Assembly: GCA_020833005.1 (NCBI GenBank)
Contig: JAJHRD010000004.1
Coordinates: forward strand, 39,963-103,962
Direction of reading: 5' to 3'
DNA length: 64,000 bases
Source of the DNA: Candidatus Methanomethylicota archaeon
GTDB lineage: Archaea > Thermoproteota > Methanomethylicia > Culexarchaeales > Culexarchaeaceae
In this document: positions 1-8,412 of the stretch, in pieces
How the letters are laid out: every line of letters begins with the position of its first letter
Numbering within the stretch: position 1 is the first letter of the stretch
The notes under the pieces: model-generated
Databases searched by the model: none
Seen by the model: only the letters and a program-made list of their open reading frames with translations
Told to the model about the DNA's origin: nothing
Position numbers and translations under genes: made by a program

Positions 1-562
1 GTAAAACCGCTATTGCCTTCACACCATAATCAACTATTATCTTAGGTATCACAACACCCTGCACAGTATCAGGGGTTGGTAATCTAAAGACGAAGTCATC
101 TGCTATGCTTAGTAGTGGTGAAGTTGAACCATCACTTATAACTAAAATCTTATTCGCCTGTATATAGTCATAACATGCCCTTATATGGCTACTCCATCTC
201 CAACCAAGAACGATTCTTATACCTTTAGCATATAAGCTTTGAAGTTTCTCAAAAGCCTTCGTAGCCGACCCTTCAGCATTCTCAATATAAGCTTTAAATG
301 TTATTGGTAATCCAAGAGTTTTAAAGTAATTGTTCACTTCTTCTATGGCTATTTCAACAGTAGCCCTTTCAGTTTCCAAGTTAGGAGTGCTCGCCACTAT
401 CACTCCTATTGGTATTTCACCCTTCAATGGGTAAACGGGTTTTTCAACAATCTTCTCCTCAATCTTTGGAGGAGCCATATAATATCCAATTGGATATCCT
501 ATGACTACCCCCACAACAAGCAACACTATAAATAATATTGGAGTTGTTTTTGCACTTTGCAT
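1..562 (-). CDS. Branched-chain amino acid-type ABC transporter substrate-binding protein, C-terminus cut by window edge
   Basis: Open frame on the minus strand from an ATG at 562 to the left edge, so only the first 187 residues or so are present. It starts MQSAKTTPILFIVLL, a single hydrophobic segment (about residues 8-30) that acts as signal or membrane anchor, followed by a linker and a periplasmic-binding fold of the LivK type (PBP type 1): GEIPIGVIVASTPN, then VEIAIEEVNNYF and GWRWSSHIRACYDY. This family captures amino acids, amides or similar small solutes outside the cell for an ABC importer. The permease and ATPase genes would lie to the left, outside the window. The ligand cannot be told from this fragment. 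No lipobox cysteine is seen. Confidence 0.8.
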   Translation of the reverse strand, partial: MQSAKTTPILFIVLLVVGVVIGYPIGYYMAPPKIEEKIVEKPVYPLKGEIPIGVIVASTPNLETERATVEIAIEEVNNYFKTLGLPITFKAYIENAEGSATKAFEKLQSLYAKGIRIVLGWRWSSHIRACYDYIQANKILVISDGSTSPLLSIADDFVFRLPTPDTVQGVVIPKIIVDYGVKAIAVL

Positions 563-710
563 ATAGTATCAATAAATACTATTAGGTGATAAACACAATT
601 TAAAGCTTACGTTATATATGTAGCAAAATTTTCTATCATTTTAACTTTATGTTATGTAAAACTTAATCATTACGTAAGTTTTAATATTCCATTGGCTACT
701 ATAAATTCCA

Positions 711-1907
711 GTGTTTTGTATGTTTAGTGATGATGTGTTGTTGATGGTTTTGTTGGTTTTCATGTTTGGTGCCTCTTATTTATTGCATTTCTTGTTGGAT
801 AGGTTTCATTTGCCCAGTTTGCTTGCCCCTCTACTTGTTGGTTTAGTGTTTAGGCTTGTTCCACAATTTTCTTGGGTTGGAAAGTATGCTTCTAGTGGTG
901 AGCTTGGCTTCCTCTCCAGTTTGGGTATTATGCTCTTGATGTTTCTTGTGGGTGTGAGGGTTGATGTTAATGAGTTTAAGAGGCAGTCTTTAAATATGGT
1001 TTCCATAGCCATATTGAATATACTTTTCTCAACTTTGATTGGTATGCTTGTGCTCTTATATTATGGTTATCCATTGTTGATTTCAGCTTTGATATCTAGT
1101 GCTCTTGCAACTGTAGCTGAAGCTACAATTGCACCTATACTTGATGAGCTTGATGTTATTAGGAGTAGGAGTGCCAATTTGATTTTGGGTCCTGGGATTT
1201 TGGATGATGTTTTGGAGATTGCCACTGCATCCATAGCTTCAGTTATGGTTGGGAGTATGGGGACCTTCAATCCATCCATGATACTATTAGGCATATTTGT
1301 ATTGCTTATTCTTGCCATCATATTTCATAGGTTAATCCTCCCAAAACTTGCATCCCTTGAGGTTGAAGCTAGAGCGTATAGTTTAACTATGCTTATGATT
1401 GTTGTGGCATTGACATTCACTTTAATCTCTGAATATTTTAGTCTTGGAATACTTCTTGGGGCTGTGACTGCAGGTATAGTTTTCCAGAAGTTTATATCGA
1501 AGTCTGGTGGTGAATGTGTTAAACTGCTTAGAGCTCTAGCCTATGGGTTTCTTGGGCCAATATTCTTCTTCACCATAGGTTTAAGCATAACCCCTGAAAG
1601 CATAGTTAAGAGTGCCATGCTAACTTTATGGCTTGTATTGGCTAATTTTGCTGGTAAGTTTGCCTCAACGATTATTGTGGGGGTTTATGCCAAGATGAAT
1701 TGGAAGGAGATTGTGGTTGTGGGTATGGGGTTGAGTGCAAAATTCTCCATGGGCATAATACCTGCACAAATACTCTACTCGGCTGGTTTAATCGATGAAG
1801 CATTATTCACATCATTTGTTGGAGTTTCCACAATAACTACGATGACCATACCCTTCACATTATCATATATTGTGAAGAGGTGGAGGGAGGATATAATTAA
1901 CCCTTAA
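711..1907 (+). CDS. Cation/proton antiporter, CPA2 (Kef/Na+-H+ exchanger) family
   Basis: A 398-residue integral membrane protein with about a dozen hydrophobic segments over its whole length, the usual size for the transport domain of the CPA2/NhaA-like superfamily (Pfam Na_H_Exchanger). The paired acidic residues of the ion-binding unwound helix are visible in GPGILDDVLEIA near residue 160, and the later helices carry LGILLGAVTAGIVF and GPIFFFTIGLSI, typical of Kef-like proteins. It would exchange Na+ or K+ for H+ across the membrane. No TrkA/RCK regulatory domain follows. The start is GTG at 711; an ATG at 720 is an alternative. A TATA-like stretch at 677-688 suits a near-leaderless message. 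Stands alone between divergent and convergent neighbours. Confidence 0.85.
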   Translation: MFCMFSDDVLLMVLLVFMFGASYLLHFLLDRFHLPSLLAPLLVGLVFRLVPQFSWVGKYASSGELGFLSSLGIMLLMFLVGVRVDVNEFKRQSLNMVSIAILNILFSTLIGMLVLLYYGYPLLISALISSALATVAEATIAPILDELDVIRSRSANLILGPGILDDVLEIATASIASVMVGSMGTFNPSMILLGIFVLLILAIIFHRLILPKLASLEVEARAYSLTMLMIVVALTFTLISEYFSLGILLGAVTAGIVFQKFISKSGGECVKLLRALAYGFLGPIFFFTIGLSITPESIVKSAMLTLWLVLANFAGKFASTIIVGVYAKMNWKEIVVVGMGLSAKFSMGIIPAQILYSAGLIDEALFTSFVGVSTITTMTIPFTLSYIVKRWREDIINP

Positions 1908-1933
1908 TATGGTATTGGTATTCTAGGCGTAGT

Positions 1934-2272
1934 TTACCAGACCTTAGAACCCAGTGGGACTTCATCCCCAACTGTTATGAGGTGAACCTTCCCATCAGCC
2001 TCCTCAGCAACTATTAGCATGGCTTGACTCTCCACACCAGCAATATTCTTAGGCTTTAGGTTAACGACGAAAATCATCTTCTTACCCATGAGATCTTCTG
2101 GTTGATATTGATCTCCTATACCTGCCACTACAATTCTGGTTTCATCGCCGAAATCCACAAAGAGTTTTATTAGCTTCCTAGTTCTCGGAATCCTCTCAGC
2201 ACTCTTAACAAGCCCAACCCTCATCCTAAACTTCCAGAATTCTTCAACATCAAACAATTCATGTGTGGACAA
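1934..2272 (-). CDS. Stand-alone tRNA-binding OB-fold protein, methionyl-tRNA synthetase beta-like
   Basis: A 112-residue protein matching the EMAP-II/Trbp111-type tRNA-binding domain that in other organisms is the C-terminus of methionyl-tRNA synthetase and in many archaea is a separate beta subunit (MetG2). Family features seen are FRMRVGLVKSAERIP at the start of the OB fold, KLIKLFVDFGDETR, VVAGIGDQYQPEDLMGKK and the closing AMLIVAEEADGK. It is expected to help a tRNA synthetase hold its tRNA. The first codon is TTG at 2272, with a TATA-like stretch about 15-25 bases upstream. Its stop lies just beyond the end of the convergent antiporter gene. The synthetase itself is not in the window. 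Confidence 0.85.
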   Translation of the reverse strand: MSTHELFDVEEFWKFRMRVGLVKSAERIPRTRKLIKLFVDFGDETRIVVAGIGDQYQPEDLMGKKMIFVVNLKPKNIAGVESQAMLIVAEEADGKVHLITVGDEVPLGSKVW

Positions 2273-2333
2273 TGCTATTCACCATTAAAAATTTAATGTT
2301 TATTTAATAGATAACGTTTCCCATTCGATGATG

Positions 2334-3287
2334 TTAGCCTACCTCTTCAATCATTATTGGAACTTTAACTCTCCTATAACCGTAACCTTGCCTATAAATC
2401 TCCAATTCCACGTAACCTTGCATTATGGAGTCTTCCACAGCCCTCCTAAGTTCCCTAACATCCGAAACCTCTTTACCAGCAATCTTAGTTATAATGTCTC
2501 CAGGTGCAATTCTAGCTTCATAGGCTGGCGTTCCCGGGATGACTCTAACTATTAGTAGTCCACGTTTGAGTGGTAGTCTGTAGGCTGAGGCCAGTTGGGG
2601 GGTTATGGATGCAGCGTAAACCCCTATCATAGCTCTAACGGGTCTACCATAAGCTTCAATCATTTCCAAAACTCTCTTAACAGTGTTTATTGGTATTGCG
2701 AAGCCAACTCCTTGAGCATATGGGATTATTGCTGTAACCATCCCCACAACCATCCCATCAACGTTGACGAGGGGACCTCCACTATTACCTGGATTTATAG
2801 CTGCATCAGTCTGTATCAAGTCTTCCAATGCAACATTCTCACCAACAATATTCCTACCAACAGCGCTAACCACACCCATGGTTACTGTGGGTCCAGGTAA
2901 ACCTAGAGGGCTACCCACAGCGAAAACTATTTCACCAACCCTAAGCTGATCTGAATCCCCTAAGGATAGCGGTTTAATACCTTTTGGGACATTTTCAACG
3001 CTAACTAAAGCCACATCCCTATAAGTATCAGCTATTAAAACTTTACCATCAAACCTAGATCCATCAAAGAATATTACATCCACAACCCTTGCATCGGAAA
3101 CCACATGTGCATTGGTTACAATTATGTTTTCACCTATTAAGAAGCCTGAACCAAGCCCCCTAATTGGAACGGTACCAAAAATGCTTTCAAAACCAAGTTT
3201 AACAGTGGTTATCGTTACAACACCCCTTGAAACTTCATTCACAACTTTAATCACATGTTCATTGAAGTCCTTTAGCGGAGTAGCCAT
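2334..3287 (-). CDS. HtrA/DegP-like trypsin-family serine protease with PDZ domain
   Basis: A 317-residue S1C-family protease. The catalytic triad is complete: His61 in TNAHVVSD, Asp91 in YRDVALV and Ser169 in NPGNSGGPL. A single PDZ domain fills roughly residues 215-310 (GLLIVRVIPGTPAYEA, then GDIITKIAGKEVSD). HtrA proteins degrade or hold damaged proteins. Unlike most bacterial relatives there is no signal peptide or membrane anchor before the protease domain, so a cytoplasmic site is likely. The start is ATG at 3287. It is followed 60 bases downstream by the tRNA-binding protein gene and preceded by a small gene of unknown role on the same strand. Confidence 0.92.
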   Translation of the reverse strand: MATPLKDFNEHVIKVVNEVSRGVVTITTVKLGFESIFGTVPIRGLGSGFLIGENIIVTNAHVVSDARVVDVIFFDGSRFDGKVLIADTYRDVALVSVENVPKGIKPLSLGDSDQLRVGEIVFAVGSPLGLPGPTVTMGVVSAVGRNIVGENVALEDLIQTDAAINPGNSGGPLVNVDGMVVGMVTAIIPYAQGVGFAIPINTVKRVLEMIEAYGRPVRAMIGVYAASITPQLASAYRLPLKRGLLIVRVIPGTPAYEARIAPGDIITKIAGKEVSDVRELRRAVEDSIMQGYVELEIYRQGYGYRRVKVPIMIEEVG

Positions 3288-3327
3288 AAAACCACTGTAA
3301 TATACTTTGAAGAGATTCGATATAAAC

Positions 3328-3636
3328 CTATTTCAATGGGAATCTCTGAATGAATTTATCACCATCACCTGAAAGCCTATACCTATAACCATTCAACTCT
3401 AGGTAATTGTTATCCCTAGCATTGGCTTCAATAAGCCTCTGCTTCAATTCCGGGAAATCATCTGAGAAAGCCCACTCCCCAACACCACTCTTAAATGGAT
3501 GCCACTTATGAACATTCAATGAAGCTTCAAGGAATCTAAGCCTATCCTGAAGCATATCAATTATCTGCCTAAGCTCCTTAATCTGAGCTTCAAGCATAAC
3601 CCTCTCCAAATCTATGGATTCCCCAACCCTTTCCAA
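3328..3636 (-). CDS. Hypothetical protein with N-terminal coiled coil
   Basis: A 102-residue frame on the same strand as the HtrA gene, 40 bases upstream of it. I do not recognise the family. Residues about 8-45 are rich in Leu, Glu, Gln and Arg with heptad-like spacing (LEAQIKELRQIIDMLQDRL), suggesting a short coiled coil. The rest is soluble, with WHPFKSGVGEWAF and a Tyr-rich strand ELNGYRYRLSG. The start is TTG at 3636, with an A/T-rich TATA-like tract at about 3648-3658. It is real rather than a shadow because it has no competing frame and fits the gap between two solid genes. Confidence 0.55.
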   Translation of the reverse strand: MERVGESIDLERVMLEAQIKELRQIIDMLQDRLRFLEASLNVHKWHPFKSGVGEWAFSDDFPELKQRLIEANARDNNYLELNGYRYRLSGDGDKFIQRFPLK

Positions 3637-3690
3637 GACGCATCAAAATAAATATACATAATTTATGTAATAAATGTCTCGGTGTAAGGT

Positions 3691-4689
3691 TTGAAGGCAA
3701 TGATTTTAATGGAGCAAAAGCCAATAGAGGAAGCACCACTAAAAATGGTGGATTTGGAGATGCCAACCCCATCCAAGGATGAAGTGCTATTAAAGGTGAA
3801 GTGTTGTGGAGTGTGCAGAACAGACCTACACATAGTGGAGGGGGAGTTGAAGGCTTTAAAGCTCCCAGTAATAATTGGACATCAAGTTGTAGGTGAAGTT
3901 GTGGATGTGGGATCTGAGGAGAATTCCCATTTAATGGGGAAGGTTTTCGGAGTTCCATGGCTATACTGGAGTTGTGGGAAATGCAAGTACTGCATAAATG
4001 GAAATGAAAATCTATGCCTAAACGCACTGTTCACTGGATATAGTGTGGATGGTGGATATGCAGAATACATGAAGGCTAAAGTGGATTATATACATGAAAT
4101 TCCATTGGGCATGGACCCAATACAGGCAGCACCACTACTATGTGGTGGAGCCATAGGGTATAGGGCATTTAAAATGGCAAAGGTTAAGGGGGGAGATAAA
4201 CTTGGACTATTTGGGTTTGGATCATCAGCACACATGATAATACAAGTGGCAAACAGTATTGGTGTGGAAACATATGTATTCACAAGATCTAAGAACTCGC
4301 AAGAACTGGCCATAAGCTTGGGAGCTAAGTGGGCTGGAGATCCTAGGGAGAATATAGACACACCATTAGATGCAGCAATAGTATTCGCACCTGCAGGATG
4401 GGTTGCTGTGGAAGCATTAAGGAAGCTTGATAGGGGTGGAAGACTAATATTGGCTGGAATATACATGACCCCAATAGAGAGGTTAGATTATAATGACTTA
4501 TGGCTTGAGAGGGAAATTAAAAGCGTTGCTAACGTTACGAGGAGTGATGTTAGAGAATTCCTAAATATAGCGTCAAAAATAAATTTGAAGACAAAAGTGA
4601 CAGTCTACCCACTAAATGAAGCCAATGAAGCTTTAAAAAGCCTTAAACTTGGAGAGCATAGTGGATCTATAGTTTTAAAAGTGAATTAG
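3691..4689 (+). CDS. Zinc-dependent alcohol dehydrogenase (medium-chain dehydrogenase/reductase)
   Basis: A 332-residue MDR-family enzyme, expected to interconvert an alcohol and aldehyde with NAD(P). The catalytic zinc ligands are Cys42 (GVCRTD), His64 (IIGHQ) and the later Cys of PLLCGGA. The structural zinc site is complete at Cys95, Cys98, Cys101 and Cys109 (CGKCKYC and a following C). The nucleotide fold begins at LGLFGFGSSAHM, with a less usual GFGSSAH in place of GxGxxG. The start is taken as TTG at 3691 because the family's N-terminus is normally MKAM followed by hydrophobics; an ATG three codons later is the alternative. The substrate is not evident. Confidence 0.87.
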   Translation: MKAMILMEQKPIEEAPLKMVDLEMPTPSKDEVLLKVKCCGVCRTDLHIVEGELKALKLPVIIGHQVVGEVVDVGSEENSHLMGKVFGVPWLYWSCGKCKYCINGNENLCLNALFTGYSVDGGYAEYMKAKVDYIHEIPLGMDPIQAAPLLCGGAIGYRAFKMAKVKGGDKLGLFGFGSSAHMIIQVANSIGVETYVFTRSKNSQELAISLGAKWAGDPRENIDTPLDAAIVFAPAGWVAVEALRKLDRGGRLILAGIYMTPIERLDYNDLWLEREIKSVANVTRSDVREFLNIASKINLKTKVTVYPLNEANEALKSLKLGEHSGSIVLKVN

Positions 4690-4713
4690 GGGTTAAATGT
4701 AAGTGTAGGATAT

Positions 4714-5265
4714 ATGTCCATCATAATAAGTGAATTGAAGAGGAGACTTAGGGAGCTTGAAGCAAAACATAAAACTAGACCAATACCATCAATAGTCATA
4801 GAAACTGAATTCTCAAGGAAACCTGCAACCATAACATATACTTCAAGTGAATATAAGGATTTAACTGAGATATTTAAGGGGGCTTCAATTAAGGGGGAGA
4901 TATTGGGCGATGAGTACGTCATATACAATCTACCACAAATATCCTTCGACTCAAAAACATTCAAGAAGATTGAGGATATAGCTTATGGGAAATTCAAAGT
5001 TGAGAGGATAGTGGATGTCCCACCAATACCACACCCAAGATATGGTAGAGAAACTTCAGCTGGATTAGAGTTGATTAAGGATGGTAAACCCATAGCCACA
5101 ATATACTCAACTAGATTCCATATAAACATAAACTTTGAACTTGCAGAGGATCTTGCAGATGAATTAATTAGAGAGGTTTATAGGTTTGAAGAGAAGCCAA
5201 GCTTATTGGCAATACTAATATGGAAGATTAAGAGGTTCTTTAAGAGGAGGTTTGGAGGGGAGTAG
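4714..5265 (+). CDS. Hypothetical protein, 183 residues
   Basis: I do not recognise this protein. It lies 24 bases after the alcohol dehydrogenase on the same strand and may be cotranscribed. It begins with a short amphipathic, charged helix (SELKRRLRELEAKHK), continues as a mixed alpha/beta soluble protein, and ends in a hydrophobic then strongly basic tail (ILIWKIKRFFKRRF) that could sit on a membrane surface or bind nucleic acid. The last 51 bases overlap the end of the convergent amidohydrolase gene, so the tail-end coding is shared between strands. No catalytic motif is evident. Confidence 0.6.
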   Translation: MSIIISELKRRLRELEAKHKTRPIPSIVIETEFSRKPATITYTSSEYKDLTEIFKGASIKGEILGDEYVIYNLPQISFDSKTFKKIEDIAYGKFKVERIVDVPPIPHPRYGRETSAGLELIKDGKPIATIYSTRFHININFELAEDLADELIREVYRFEEKPSLLAILIWKIKRFFKRRFGGE

Positions 5266-5976
5266 GGATAGTGAATTTAAACCCATAATCTTAAGCTTAT
5301 CATCCCATGAAACCTTCAAATTCATAATCTTCGAAATCTCCATTTGAATGTTGGAGTATGGGTAATCCGAGCCGAATAGCACCCTATCGGAGCCAACCCT
5401 ATTAACAGCATACTCAATAACCTTAAACCCCCTATAAGTGGAGGTTTCAAGGAAGACGTTATCAAAATCCTCTGCAACCTTAATAGCATCAACAGACCCT
5501 TGAGCCATATGACCAATAATGACCTTCAATTCAGGGTACATGGAGCATATATGTCTAAGGGCATTTGGATGGGAAACACCATATCCGGAGCAATGAACAT
5601 AAACAAGCATCCTCATCCTACAAGCATAACTCAATATTGGGTCGAGTAGTGAAATATTGAATAAACTGTAACCATCAGTTTCAGGTCTAAACTTTAATCC
5701 AACAAAACCATGTTTCAAAGCCCTTGAAACCTCATCCAGAATACTTGAACGTTTAGGGTTAACCCAATAGAAACCGAAAAGCCTACCTGGATACTTTGAA
5801 ACTTCACCCATCAATTTGAGATTATGATTTAAACTAGATGAAGCAGCAGTTACAAATCCGTAGGAAATGTTGAAGTCATCCATGATTGAAAGCATGTGTT
5901 CAGCGCAAATATTTGTTGCAAATACCCCGAAAACTGCACCAATATGCATATGGGCATCTACAATCATTTCACTCAT
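5215..5976 (-). CDS. Metal-dependent amidohydrolase (Amidohydro_2, TIM barrel)
   Basis: A 253-residue member of the amidohydrolase superfamily. It opens with IVDAHMHIG, giving the His-x-His metal pair on strand 1, and continues with VYVHCSGYG, VIIGHMAQGS and the Asp-bearing FGSDYPYSNI, the usual last metal/catalytic motif. Such proteins hydrolyse or decarboxylate small organic substrates; the substrate is unknown. The start is ATG at 5976; an ATG three codons on would give MIVDAHMHIG. It is 12 bases downstream of the racemase gene on the same strand, so the two probably form an operon. The C-terminus overlaps the end of the convergent hypothetical gene. Confidence 0.85.
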   Translation of the reverse strand: MSEMIVDAHMHIGAVFGVFATNICAEHMLSIMDDFNISYGFVTAASSSLNHNLKLMGEVSKYPGRLFGFYWVNPKRSSILDEVSRALKHGFVGLKFRPETDGYSLFNISLLDPILSYACRMRMLVYVHCSGYGVSHPNALRHICSMYPELKVIIGHMAQGSVDAIKVAEDFDNVFLETSTYRGFKVIEYAVNRVGSDRVLFGSDYPYSNIQMEISKIMNLKVSWDDKLKIMGLNSLSLLPSKPPLKEPLNLPY

Positions 5977-5988
5977 CCAATCGGAAGC

Positions 5989-6678
5989 CTACTTCAAAGC
6001 ATACTTGACGGCTTCCTCAGCTAAAACTTGCAATGGATCCACAATTGGAACCTTCAAATCGCCACTCCTAATAACCACTGAAACCTCCGTGCATCCGAGG
6101 ATAATAAGCTCAGCACCTCTATATATAAGCTTATTTGCAACATCCATTAAAAGTCTCCTACCAAGCTCCAAATTCCCAGCCTTAACACCATCATATATCC
6201 CACTCATAACAAGCTTCTGATCATCATCTCCCGGAACTAGCACCTCAACACCATACCTCCCAAAAGCCTTCTGATACAATCCAGTTTTAACAGTTCCAGT
6301 TGTAGCTAAAAGTCCCACTAACCTAACTTTCGGATAAACTTTCGAAACATATTCAGCCGCCAATTCAATCATATTGAAAAATGGGATTTTAACTGAGGAT
6401 TTAAGTTCCTCATAATAGTAGTGTGCAGTGTTGCATGGCATTATGATGAAATCTGCACCAGCCCTCTCAAGCAATCTAGCAGTTTTAATTAGTTCTGGAA
6501 GTGGATTCTCACCACCATAAAGTATTGCCGCAGTCCTATCTGGAACTTTTGGGTTATTGAATATTATTATTGGGATGTGATCTTGATCCCTCTTGGCAGG
6601 TGTAGCTTTAATTATTCGTAGGAATAGTTCTGCAGTGGCTTCAGGACCCAAACCACCCAAAATACCAATAATCTTCAA
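5989..6678 (-). CDS. Aspartate/glutamate racemase family protein
   Basis: About 229 residues. The frame extends 11 codons upstream, but the family nearly always starts M-K-x-IGILGGxGPEAT. The TTG at 6678 gives exactly that ([15 protein letters not shown]), so I place the start there. The two catalytic cysteines of PLP-independent racemases are present, in [10 protein letters not shown] and LGCTEVSVV. Expected reaction: interconversion of L- and D-aspartate or a related amino acid in the cytoplasm. The gene precedes the amidohydrolase by 12 bases. Hydantoin racemases belong to the same superfamily, so the exact substrate is open. Confidence 0.88.
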   Translation of the reverse strand: MKIIGILGGLGPEATAELFLRIIKATPAKRDQDHIPIIIFNNPKVPDRTAAILYGGENPLPELIKTARLLERAGADFIIMPCNTAHYYYEELKSSVKIPFFNMIELAAEYVSKVYPKVRLVGLLATTGTVKTGLYQKAFGRYGVEVLVPGDDDQKLVMSGIYDGVKAGNLELGRRLLMDVANKLIYRGAELIILGCTEVSVVIRSGDLKVPIVDPLQVLAEEAVKYALK

Positions 6679-6732
6679 AACCTGACACCACGATAAATAA
6701 TGTTGAATCAACCATTATTAAAATTAACCCCT

Positions 6733-7299
6733 CTAAACCTTAAACCTTAAAGTCATACCCATCAATTTAAACTCACATTCACTGCAAAACGTGTAACCTT
6801 TAAAATCGGTGTCAATAATGCTATTACTGAAATGCATAACACACCTCCTATTTGGACAATGCCTTAAACCAAGTGTATGTCCAAGTTCATGAACAGCCTC
6901 CTTCAAAGCCCTCTCAAAAAACAATTCCAAATCAGCACTATGACCATAAAATTCAGGCCTCAACCTATATAGGGATATAACTGCAAAACCACCTCCAAGC
7001 ATAGCTTCACCGAAAACGAAATTGAGGGCATCAGCATACATATCCACATCCAAAACACCCAAAACCCTATAATTACTTGAAATCCTACCGAAACTCCTAC
7101 TGAGATAATTAAGTATGATTGAAGAGTTATATTGCATCCTACGGGAATTATAAGCTTCATCAATCAATGGCAACTCATACTCAGAAACAATGGCTCTGAA
7201 AAATTTAACCTTAGAATTAATGTCGAAAGCTAAACGCTCAACAACTGCTGGCTCAACAAACCCTACTGGCTGAACTAGAACATTGATCAACCTATTCAA
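6733..7299 (-). CDS. amzA: Archaemetzincin zinc metalloprotease
   Basis: The archaemetzincin signature is complete: HELGHTLGLRHC supplies the three zinc histidines and catalytic Glu (HExxHxxGxxHC), and the downstream cysteines in NRRCVMHFSN and FCSECEFKL match the four-cysteine structural zinc site peculiar to this family. These are small cytoplasmic peptidases with unknown targets. The open frame reaches 7509, but the extra 70 residues have no homology to the family and would overlap the divergent pyrophosphatase. A TTG at 7299 begins MNRLINVLVQPVGFVEP, the expected N-terminus, and gives 188 residues, the normal size. Confidence 0.88.
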   Translation of the reverse strand: MNRLINVLVQPVGFVEPAVVERLAFDINSKVKFFRAIVSEYELPLIDEAYNSRRMQYNSSIILNYLSRSFGRISSNYRVLGVLDVDMYADALNFVFGEAMLGGGFAVISLYRLRPEFYGHSADLELFFERALKEAVHELGHTLGLRHCPNRRCVMHFSNSIIDTDFKGYTFCSECEFKLMGMTLRFKV

Positions 7300-7414
7300 A
7301 GCGTAAAACCATAAAATATATTCAAAATGCAAATATAAAAATAAAATCGAATTACAAGCATAATGTGGAAAGACATTTAAGATGAATTTACAATTAACTT
7401 CTGGAAGTGAGATA

Positions 7415-7957
7415 TTGGCGTTAAACCTTTGGAGGGATATACCACCAGGAGATAATCCACCAGAAATATTGAATATGGTTGTTGAAGTTATAAGTGGATC
7501 GAGAGACAAGTATGAGTATCACCGTGAATGGGGTGCATTCGTACTCGACAGAATAATACATACATCCACAGTATTCCCAGTGGATTATGGATTCATACCA
7601 CAAACATGGTATTATGATGAAGACCCACTGGATATAATGGTCTTATCATATGAGCCTCTTGAAATTGGATGCATAATAAAGGTTAGACCAATAGGTGTAC
7701 TAATACTTGAAGATGAGAAGGGGGAAGATCCAAAAATACTCTCAGTTCCAATAGCAGACCCAAGATTCAATGGTATAACAAGACTGGAACACGTCCACCC
7801 ACACCTACTAGTGGAGATAAGGGAATTCTTCGAAGCATATAAGAAGCTTGAACCAAATAAGTGGGTTAAATTTAAGATGTGGGGAGATCATGATTTAGCT
7901 AAGAGAATAGTTATGGAGAGCATAGAACTATATAAGAAGACATTCTTGAAAACATAG
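7415..7957 (+). CDS. ppa: Inorganic pyrophosphatase, family I
   Basis: Cytoplasmic soluble pyrophosphatase that hydrolyses PPi from biosynthetic reactions. The signature DEDPLDIMV (Asp-x-Asp-Pro-x-Asp, Mg2+ binding) and flanking VDYGFIPQT, EHVHP and later Lys/Tyr residues are present. The open frame has an ATG at 7382, but alignment with the family (…LWKDIPPGDNPPE) favours the TTG at 7415, giving MALNLWRDIPPG and 180 residues. A purine-rich GGAAGTGAG at 7402-7410 sits just ahead of that TTG, and a TATA-like ATTTAAG at 7374-7380 would start the message just before it. Confidence 0.92.
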   Translation: MALNLWRDIPPGDNPPEILNMVVEVISGSRDKYEYHREWGAFVLDRIIHTSTVFPVDYGFIPQTWYYDEDPLDIMVLSYEPLEIGCIIKVRPIGVLILEDEKGEDPKILSVPIADPRFNGITRLEHVHPHLLVEIREFFEAYKKLEPNKWVKFKMWGDHDLAKRIVMESIELYKKTFLKT

Positions 7958-8019
7958 AAGCGGAAAGCATGAACACATATTTATACTGAAATAGGGCAAT
8001 GAATAATGGATAAGGGGGT

Positions 8020-8412
8020 ATGCCATCCAGCTACGTTAAAGGTAGGAAATTCGAATACACGGTTAGAGCGAAATTTGCAAAACATGGTTATCTAAGTATA
8101 AGGGCTAGTAGCAGTAAGGGGACACCTAAAGGTCAACATCCACTAGATATAGTGGCAGTAAAGGATGGTAAGGTGATAATGGTGGAATGCAAAATGCAGA
8201 GGGAGAAGATAACACTACAATTACTGAGGGAGATGAAGGAGCTTGGTGAAAAGTATGGAGTGAACACAGTGATAGTTCACAGTAATGGTAGGATAACATG
8301 CATAATAGTGCACGATAAGGATGGAATTGTAGATGAATTGAAGAATGTTTTTGAAGAAGTTAAGGTTGCAAAAATATTTAATGGAGAATATGAGTTTATT
8401 GAAGTCACATAA
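8020..8412 (+). CDS. hjc: Holliday junction resolvase, Hjc family
   Basis: A 130-residue archaeal Hjc-type nuclease that cuts four-way DNA junctions during recombination. It shows the restriction-endonuclease-like active site: an N-terminal KGRKFEYTV with the conserved Glu, the Arg/Ser-rich SIRASSSKGTPKG, then PLDIVAV (metal Asp) and MVECKMQ (Glu-x-Lys). The length is normal. The first ATG at 8020 is preceded by GGATAAGGGGGT, a good ribosome site. Its last eight bases overlap the end of the convergent serine hydrolase. Confidence 0.88.
   Translation: MPSSYVKGRKFEYTVRAKFAKHGYLSIRASSSKGTPKGQHPLDIVAVKDGKVIMVECKMQREKITLQLLREMKELGEKYGVNTVIVHSNGRITCIIVHDKDGIVDELKNVFEEVKVAKIFNGEYEFIEVT

Noticed and set aside
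2328..3300. Several plus-strand frames opposite HtrA
   Set aside because: They are shadows: composition follows the antisense of a conserved protease with intact triad.
7302..7509. N-terminal extension of archaemetzincin to 7509
   Set aside because: The family begins at about 7299; the extra part overlaps the divergent pyrophosphatase and has no family similarity.
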